From Leeuwenhoekiella sp044542075 (GTDB lineage Bacteria; Bacteroidota; Bacteroidia; Flavobacteriales; Flavobacteriaceae): a stretch of 64,000 bases of DNA. Shown one piece after another: positions 58,825-64,000 of the stretch. The DNA is taken from assembly GCF_044542075.1 (NCBI RefSeq), contig NZ_JBITTU010000009.1:1-64000 (forward strand), written 5' to 3'. Made by a program: the position numbers and the translations under genes. The first letter of the stretch is position 1. Each line of letters opens with the position of its first letter. The notes under the pieces were generated by a model. It was not told where the DNA came from. It saw only the letters and a list, made by a program, of their open reading frames with translations, and ran no database searches.

Positions 58825-60999
58825 ATGATAAAAATCCACCCTAAAACACTTGCTGATTTAGAATTTCATACCGTTTGTGCTCAGGTAAGTGAGTTGTGCA
58901 TCACAGACAAAGGTAAACTCAAGGCACTTAAGTTAATACCGCAAAGAAGCTTTAAGAAGACAATTTTTGCACTTAATCAAACGCAGGAGTATATAAGTTC
59001 AGATACTCACGAGACGCCTATACCTAATCACGGTTTTGATGCACTTGACCACGAACTCAAAATGCTGGGTATTGAAGATACCACACTTGAGGTGGGTAGT
59101 TTTAGAAAAATAGGAAGTTTATCTGAGACGGCTAATACTCATTTAAGATACTTTAGAAAATTTCAGTCCTACTACCCCACACTCTTTAAAACGGTTGAGG
59201 ACACAGAGTATACTACAGCACTTACAGATGAGATAAATACAATTGTAGATCGCTTTGGTGAGATAAAAGATGATGCCTCTCCCCTGCTTCTTAATACAAG
59301 AAGATCTATTAATATTGTTAAAGGAAAAATCAACAGTAGTTTTGCTTCAGCATTATCGCAATACGCATCGTACGGTTATCTTGATGAGATACGTGAGTCT
59401 ATAGTTGACAACGTGCGGGTACTTGCCGTAACAGCAATGCACAGACGTAAAGTTAAAGGTTCTATTCTGGGAAATTCAAAAACCGGAAGCATTGTTTACA
59501 TTCAGCCTGAAGCGACTCAAAATCACCAGCGCGAACTTAACAACCTGCAGTACGATGAGCAGGAAGAGGTAAAACGCATCTTAAAAGGATTAACGGATTA
59601 TGTAAGACCATTTAGTCCGCTACTAGATGATTATCAAAAACTGTTAAGCACAATAGATGTGATTTCGGCAAAAGCCAAATACGCGAAAAAACTTGATGGA
59701 GTTTTACCAAAAATCACGCAAGACCGTGAGCTGCAAATTAAAGATGCTTATCACCCATTACTTCTAATAAATAATAAGAAAAGAGGTCAAAAAACCTTTC
59801 CGCAGGATATAACATTAGATCAGGCAAACCGTATAATTGTTATAAGTGGTCCTAACGCAGGTGGTAAAAGTATCACCCTAAAAACAGTAGGTTTATTACA
59901 GATAATGCTGCAAAGCGGATTATTAATTCCGGTTCATGAATATTCAAGATTCTGCCTTTTTAAAAAGATTCTTACAGATATAGGTGACAATCAAAGTATA
60001 GAAAACCATTTAAGTACCTATAGCTACCGATTAAAAAATATGAACTATTTTCTGAAAAAGTGTGACGAGAATACACTTTTTCTTATTGATGAATTTGGTA
60101 CCGGTAGTGATCCTGAATTAGGTGGTGCTTTAGCCGAAACCTTCTTAGAAGTATTTTATGAGCGCGGTAGTTATGGCATTATTACAACGCATTATGCAAA
60201 TTTAAAAATGATGGCTAATGAGACGGAAGCAATCACAAATGCCAATATGCTTTTTGATTCCCGATCTTTAGAACCACTTTACAAGTTACACGTAGGTGAA
60301 GCCGGTAGCTCATTTACTTTTGAAGTTGCGCAAAAAAACGGAATCCCATATTCTCTTATTAACAGGTCTAAAAAGAAGGTCGAACGCGGCAAAATACGTT
60401 TTGACAAGAGTATTGCAGATTTACAGAAAGAGCGCAGTAAACTTGCTAAAACAACAACATCTTTAAAAACTAAAGAGCAGGAGGCGGCAAAAGAAAAGCA
60501 AGAACTTTCTAAAATAAATACAAAAATTCAGGAAAAATTAGAGAGCTATCAGGAGCTTTATGACAGTAACCAGCGTCTAATTTATCTAGGGCAAAAGCTT
60601 AACGACATCAGCGATAAGTTTTATACTAATAAGAATAAAAAACTTCTTATAGACGAGTTATTTAAAGTTGTTCAAATTGAAAATTCAAAGAGAGCTAAAC
60701 AATCTGCAAAAGAAAAACGTGCACAAAAGGCTCGTGAAAATCGCATAAAACAAGAGGCTGAGAAAAAGGTTGAAGTTATACGCGAAAAGAAAAAAGAACA
60801 AAAGCATAAAGAAGTTCTAGAAGAACAAACAAAACCAAAGGTAATTTTAAAAGTGGGCGACCGCGTGCGGTTGCCAGATGGCAGAGCAGTAGGTACAATT
60901 CATAATATTGAAAAGGGTAAAGCCATTGTAGATTATGGAATGTTTACTACAAATGTAGACTTAGAAACACTTGAACTTGTACAACGCGTAAAACAGTAG
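58825..60999 (+). CDS. MutS2-like ATPase lacking the Smr nuclease domain
   Basis: A 724-residue MutS-family protein. The core helical clamp (about 1-300) begins HPKTLADLEFHTVCAQVSEL. The ATPase domain has Walker A GPNAGGKS (342-349), Walker B LFLIDEFGTGSDP (D422) and the family end AGSSFTFEVAQKNGIP. Then follows a charged coiled coil (about 525-680, many KEK/REK residues) and a short KOW-like end VGDRVRLPDGRAVGTIHNI. The C-terminal Smr endonuclease domain of canonical MutS2 (about 785 residues) is missing. In Bacteroidota this short form is usual; a role in recombination control or ribosome rescue is inferred. A TATTTTTG box lies at 58797-58804. The DCC-family gene starts on the next base. 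Confidence 0.88.
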   Translation: MIKIHPKTLADLEFHTVCAQVSELCITDKGKLKALKLIPQRSFKKTIFALNQTQEYISSDTHETPIPNHGFDALDHELKMLGIEDTTLEVGSFRKIGSLSETANTHLRYFRKFQSYYPTLFKTVEDTEYTTALTDEINTIVDRFGEIKDDASPLLLNTRRSINIVKGKINSSFASALSQYASYGYLDEIRESIVDNVRVLAVTAMHRRKVKGSILGNSKTGSIVYIQPEATQNHQRELNNLQYDEQEEVKRILKGLTDYVRPFSPLLDDYQKLLSTIDVISAKAKYAKKLDGVLPKITQDRELQIKDAYHPLLLINNKKRGQKTFPQDITLDQANRIIVISGPNAGGKSITLKTVGLLQIMLQSGLLIPVHEYSRFCLFKKILTDIGDNQSIENHLSTYSYRLKNMNYFLKKCDENTLFLIDEFGTGSDPELGGALAETFLEVFYERGSYGIITTHYANLKMMANETEAITNANMLFDSRSLEPLYKLHVGEAGSSFTFEVAQKNGIPYSLINRSKKKVERGKIRFDKSIADLQKERSKLAKTTTSLKTKEQEAAKEKQELSKINTKIQEKLESYQELYDSNQRLIYLGQKLNDISDKFYTNKNKKLLIDELFKVVQIENSKRAKQSAKEKRAQKARENRIKQEAEKKVEVIREKKKEQKHKEVLEEQTKPKVILKVGDRVRLPDGRAVGTIHNIEKGKAIVDYGMFTTNVDLETLELVQRVKQ

Positions 61000-61398
61000 A
61001 TGAATTCTAAAATAATTCTTTTTGATGGGGTTTGCAATCTATGTAATGGGGCGATAAACTTTATTATAAAGCAAGATTCAAGTGGTGTTTTCAAATTTAC
61101 TTCGCTGCAAAGTGAAACCGGTATGCGGCTTTTACAAAAACACAATATTGACCCTGAAAAAACAGATTCTATAATTCTGGTTGAGGGAGATAGAGCATCT
61201 GTAAAGTCAACCGCGGCGTTACGAATATCTCGTTTTTTAGATAAAGGTTATCCACTGTTATATGTCTTTATGATTGTACCCGGGTTTATTAGAAATATCG
61301 TTTATGATTTTATTGCCAAGAATAGATACAAGTGGTTTGGCAAAAAAGAAAGCTGTATGATCCCCACACCAGAACTTAAATCCCGTTTTCTAGATTAA
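61000..61398 (+). CDS. DCC family (DUF393) thiol-disulfide oxidoreductase-like protein
   Basis: A 132-residue thioredoxin-fold-like protein. The family signature DGVCNLCNGAINFI (C12 and C15 in a CxxC) lies at residues 9-22, and FKFTSLQSETGMRLL follows. Members of DUF393/DCC may exchange disulfides, but the activity is not proven. The ATG begins directly after the MutS2-like gene stop, so the two are co-transcribed. The C-terminal hydrophobic stretch PLLYVFMIVPGFIRNIVYDF could touch the membrane. Confidence 0.9.
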   Translation: MNSKIILFDGVCNLCNGAINFIIKQDSSGVFKFTSLQSETGMRLLQKHNIDPEKTDSIILVEGDRASVKSTAALRISRFLDKGYPLLYVFMIVPGFIRNIVYDFIAKNRYKWFGKKESCMIPTPELKSRFLD

Positions 61399-61471
61399 AA
61401 AATAGCTATCTGTCTTTAACGGGTATTTTTATCTAAACTTTTCCTTTATTTTTAACGAAAATATATTCCTT

Positions 61472-63388
61472 ATGAAAGTTACGACTACGCTGTTTCTCTG
61501 TTTATTATTTTGTAGTTTCGGTATATTTGCATCAGATAATCCTGTTGTAACACAATTTTCAAAAATTGAAAAAGTAACGGTTTTTTTACAAGGAGCTACT
61601 ATAGAACGGTCTGCTTCAGTAGTTCTTAAACCCGGAGTTAATCAACTGATTTTTGATAATCTTTCTCCAGACATTTTAGAAAATAGTATACAAATAAGAG
61701 GTCTTGAGGACGCTAGTATTCTTTCAATCGCTTTTAACCTTGATTACCTGGAGAAGAAAGCTGCTTCGGCAGAATATGAAGGTTTAAAATCTGAATTAGA
61801 CAAATTGCTTTTTAGTAAGAGCTCCATTCAAAATAAAATTGAAGGCTTTAACAGAGAGCTAAACTTGCTATCTCAAAATCAACGAATAAACAGTGACAAT
61901 ACAGATCTTTCTATAGAAAAAGTAAAGCAAATAAGCACCTATTACCGGGAGCGCAGTACCGAAATTCAAAATATAATCTATACACATAACCGAGAGCTTC
62001 AGGATTTAACTCAAAAAATTGAGGACTATCGCCAGCAAATGTCTAAGCTTGATGATTCCCAAAAAGAAATGCGTGGGGAGATTACCGTAAAACTTCAAAG
62101 TGAACGCTCAAATAATTTAAACTTAGAATTAACCTATATCATTCAAAATGCAGGATGGTTTCCTCTTTATGATATACGTGCTGCAAATACTTCAAGCCCC
62201 ATACAGCTAAATTACAAGGCCAGTGTTTATCAACAAAGTGGTATCGACTGGGAAGATGTTAAACTTGTGCTGTCTACAGGTGATCCCAATACTAATAATT
62301 TAAAACCCAATCTGGAAACCAAATACCTCAACTTTGTAAGCGCTAATTACCGTAGAACAGGTTCTGTAAATCGCAGCAATCTTAAATATAACCCTACCAT
62401 TCGCAGTGTTTCTGGTATATTAAGTGATAACTCGGGCGCACCACTACCCGGCGTTAATGTTATTCAAACAGGCACATCAAATGGCACTACTACAGATTTT
62501 GATGGCAAATACAGATTAACGATACAACCTAACGGCGGCCAGCAAATAAGCTTCTCCTCTCTAGGTTTTAGAGATAAATCTTTACCGGTTTATGCCTCAA
62601 TGATGAATGTGCAGCTTGAAGAAGACAGTCAATCACTTGATGAAGTTGTAGTGGTAGGTTATGGAGGTGATGATGTTTCTCGTGCATTAAGCGGAAAGGC
62701 AACCGGAATTACTATTAGAGGAAACAGCTCACTTGCTCCAGAAAAATCATACAGTGAAAATGTTGAAACTAAACAAGAGAGCTTAACAAATACGCGTTTT
62801 GAAATCAAAAAGCGTTATACAATAGTTTCTAATATCGATATAACAACTATTGAAATTGATACATTTGAATTACCCGCAAACTATCAACACTATGCAGCTC
62901 CAGAACTTAACGAAAATGTTTTCCTAACGGCTACAGTAACAAACTGGGAAGGTTATGATTTACTACAGGGTGAGGCCAATGTATATTTTGAAGGAAGTTA
63001 TGCAGGAAAGACAGCAATAAATCCGCTGGCAACTACAGACAGTCTTGAAATCTCTCTGGGTATAGACCCAAATATCATTGTAAAACGCGAAAAGAAAGAT
63101 AATTTTAAAAGCAAATCACTTTTAGGAGGTTCGCGCGTGATCGCTAAGGCTTTCGAAATTTCAGTACGCAATACTAAAAGCTCTCAAATTAATTTGCTCC
63201 TTGAAGATCGTATTCCGATTTCTCAAAATAAGGATATAAAAGTATCAGATCAATCCTTTGGTGACGCAAAATATGATGAAAAAACCGGTATTCTTAAATG
63301 GAATTTAGAACTTGCCTCTAAAGCTTCTTCAACTAAGAACTTTAGTTATGAAGTGCGCTATCCTAAAGGAACTACTATTAACCTATAA
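61472..63388 (+). CDS. DUF4139/MuiA-like exported protein with inserted SusC-type N-terminal segment
   Basis: A 638-residue exported protein. A signal peptide ends near residue 20 (CSFGIFA). A DUF4140 N-terminal domain covers about 30-125, a coiled coil about 95-205, and the DUF4139 beta domain about 212-300 and 435-638 (LELTYIIQNAGWFPLYDIRA at the start). Between the two halves, at 312-398, is a carboxypeptidase-regulatory-like fold (SVSGILSDNSGAPLPGVNV, TTTDFDGKYRLTI) followed by DEVVVVGYG, the sequence that leads into the plug of SusC/TonB-dependent receptors. There is no outer-membrane barrel. MuiA-type proteins have been linked to mucoidy, but the role is unknown. Confidence 0.85.
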   Translation: MKVTTTLFLCLLFCSFGIFASDNPVVTQFSKIEKVTVFLQGATIERSASVVLKPGVNQLIFDNLSPDILENSIQIRGLEDASILSIAFNLDYLEKKAASAEYEGLKSELDKLLFSKSSIQNKIEGFNRELNLLSQNQRINSDNTDLSIEKVKQISTYYRERSTEIQNIIYTHNRELQDLTQKIEDYRQQMSKLDDSQKEMRGEITVKLQSERSNNLNLELTYIIQNAGWFPLYDIRAANTSSPIQLNYKASVYQQSGIDWEDVKLVLSTGDPNTNNLKPNLETKYLNFVSANYRRTGSVNRSNLKYNPTIRSVSGILSDNSGAPLPGVNVIQTGTSNGTTTDFDGKYRLTIQPNGGQQISFSSLGFRDKSLPVYASMMNVQLEEDSQSLDEVVVVGYGGDDVSRALSGKATGITIRGNSSLAPEKSYSENVETKQESLTNTRFEIKKRYTIVSNIDITTIEIDTFELPANYQHYAAPELNENVFLTATVTNWEGYDLLQGEANVYFEGSYAGKTAINPLATTDSLEISLGIDPNIIVKREKKDNFKSKSLLGGSRVIAKAFEISVRNTKSSQINLLLEDRIPISQNKDIKVSDQSFGDAKYDEKTGILKWNLELASKASSTKNFSYEVRYPKGTTINL

Positions 63389-63397
63389 CTATTAAAT

Positions 63398-64000
63398 TTG
63401 AGACCAAAACTTATAATATTTGATGTTAATGAGACCTTATTAGATCTTAAACCATTAGCAAGACGTATCAACGCATCATTAAGTAGTGATCTTGCTTTTG
63501 ACATCTGGTTTAGTACCCTTTTGCATTACTCACTGGTAGAGGCAGTGACCGGGCACCACGAAGACTTTAGCAAAATAGCCAAGGCAACATTTGAAATGAC
63601 CGCCGCCAAGTTTAAAAAAGTAATCCCTGAAGAAGAGATTAAAAGTATTCTTGGGATGATTAAAAAGCTCCAACCACACACAGATGTGCTTGAAGCACTA
63701 ACAAAACTAAGAGAAAAAGGTTTTACGCTTGTAGCACTCACCAATGGCAATTCTACTGTTGCTAGAGAACAAATCGTAAATGCTGAACTCGAACATCTTT
63801 TTGATAATGTATATAGTGTAGACGAAGCGCAGGCTTTTAAACCGCATCCTAAACCCTATCAATATGTTCTAGGCAAAATGAATACGAAACCTGAAGAGAC
63901 TCTTTTAGTTGCTGCTCACGGCTGGGATATTACAGGCGCACAGCGTGCCGGTATACAAACTGCCTTTATCGCTCGTGAAGGCAAGTTTAAATACCCTTTA
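63398..64000 (+). CDS. HAD family hydrolase, haloacid dehalogenase type II-like (partial)
   Basis: The frame runs open to the window end, so the C-terminus is missing; 201 codons are seen. Motif I is FDVNETLLDLKPL (nucleophile D8), motif II is ALTNGNS, the lysine motif is FKPHPKPYQYV and motif III/IV is VAAHGWDITGAQRAG. This is the L-2-haloacid dehalogenase subfamily, which displaces halide or phosphate through an aspartyl ester; the physiological substrate is unclear. The start is TTG at 63398, nine bases after the preceding stop; no ATG lies earlier in frame. Confidence 0.85.
   Translation, partial: MRPKLIIFDVNETLLDLKPLARRINASLSSDLAFDIWFSTLLHYSLVEAVTGHHEDFSKIAKATFEMTAAKFKKVIPEEEIKSILGMIKKLQPHTDVLEALTKLREKGFTLVALTNGNSTVAREQIVNAELEHLFDNVYSVDEAQAFKPHPKPYQYVLGKMNTKPEETLLVAAHGWDITGAQRAGIQTAFIAREGKFKYPL

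Overview
The window reads as a contiguous chromosomal segment of an AT-rich member of the Bacteroidota, most likely a marine Flavobacteriaceae. The basis is as follows. Promoters have the Bacteroidota form (TTG, 19-20 bases, TAnnTTTG), and Shine-Dalgarno sites are scarce. Many products belong to families typical of that group: DUF4290 next to murA, DUF2911, START-like, the PadR/PspC/DUF2807 set, alpha-ketoacid dehydrogenase E1 alpha/beta fusion, and a MuiA-like protein with a carboxypeptidase-regulatory insert. The genus cannot be fixed from sequence alone. Gene density is high and there is no prophage, insertion sequence with transposase, rRNA operon or CRISPR array.

Layout. 1-700: an intergenic inverted-repeat region and a DUF2141 gene broken by an in-frame stop. 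0.8-3.6 kb: oxyR, then AIM24-like and DUF4442 genes on the minus strand. 3.7-7.1 kb: an envelope-stress-like set (DUF4870, PadR regulator, PspC membrane protein, DUF2807 lipoprotein). 7.2-14.2 kb: UbiA prenyltransferase, Maf, a secreted PIG-L deacetylase, a 36-residue membrane peptide, a sodium:solute symporter and a Gfo/Idh/MocA oxidoreductase; the last four are coupled by overlaps and look like a sugar salvage operon. 15.4-18 kb: SRPBCC, SDR and photolyase. 18-22.4 kb: small ABC transporter, nucleotidase, murA and DUF4290. 22.5-28.3 kb: ATPase-recQ-fmt operon, HU, AlgH, aminotransferase IV and START-like protein.

28.4-29.7 kb is the most unusual part. A tRNA-Met gene is followed by at least three tandem copies of a roughly 363-base unit. 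Each unit carries the tRNA 3' end, the tRNA terminator hairpin and a small GIY-YIG nuclease gene, and an assembly gap (98 N) lies inside the array.

29.9-34.7 kb: MscS channel, then a degenerate Nudix regulator divergent from xylB-xylA with a perfect palindrome between them (xylose use). 35.9-42.8 kb: a minus-strand operon of two transglutaminase proteins and a circularly permuted ATP-grasp/alpha-E fusion, a predicted peptide-ligation/peptidase system. 43-47.7 kb: a type III polyketide synthase cluster (flavoprotein, methyltransferase, PKS, YX6K reductase) followed by a threonine-aldolase-like gene. 47.8-51.5 kb: OmpA and lipocalin lipoproteins, a 52-residue DUF1328 protein and the E1 fusion. 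51.6-64 kb: 2OG-Fe(II)-type oxygenase, SUI1, DUF1835, nucleoside phosphorylase, polyphosphate kinase, orphan binding protein, uracil-DNA glycosylase, a MutS2-like ATPase without Smr, a DCC protein, the MuiA-like hybrid and a HAD hydrolase cut by the window edge.
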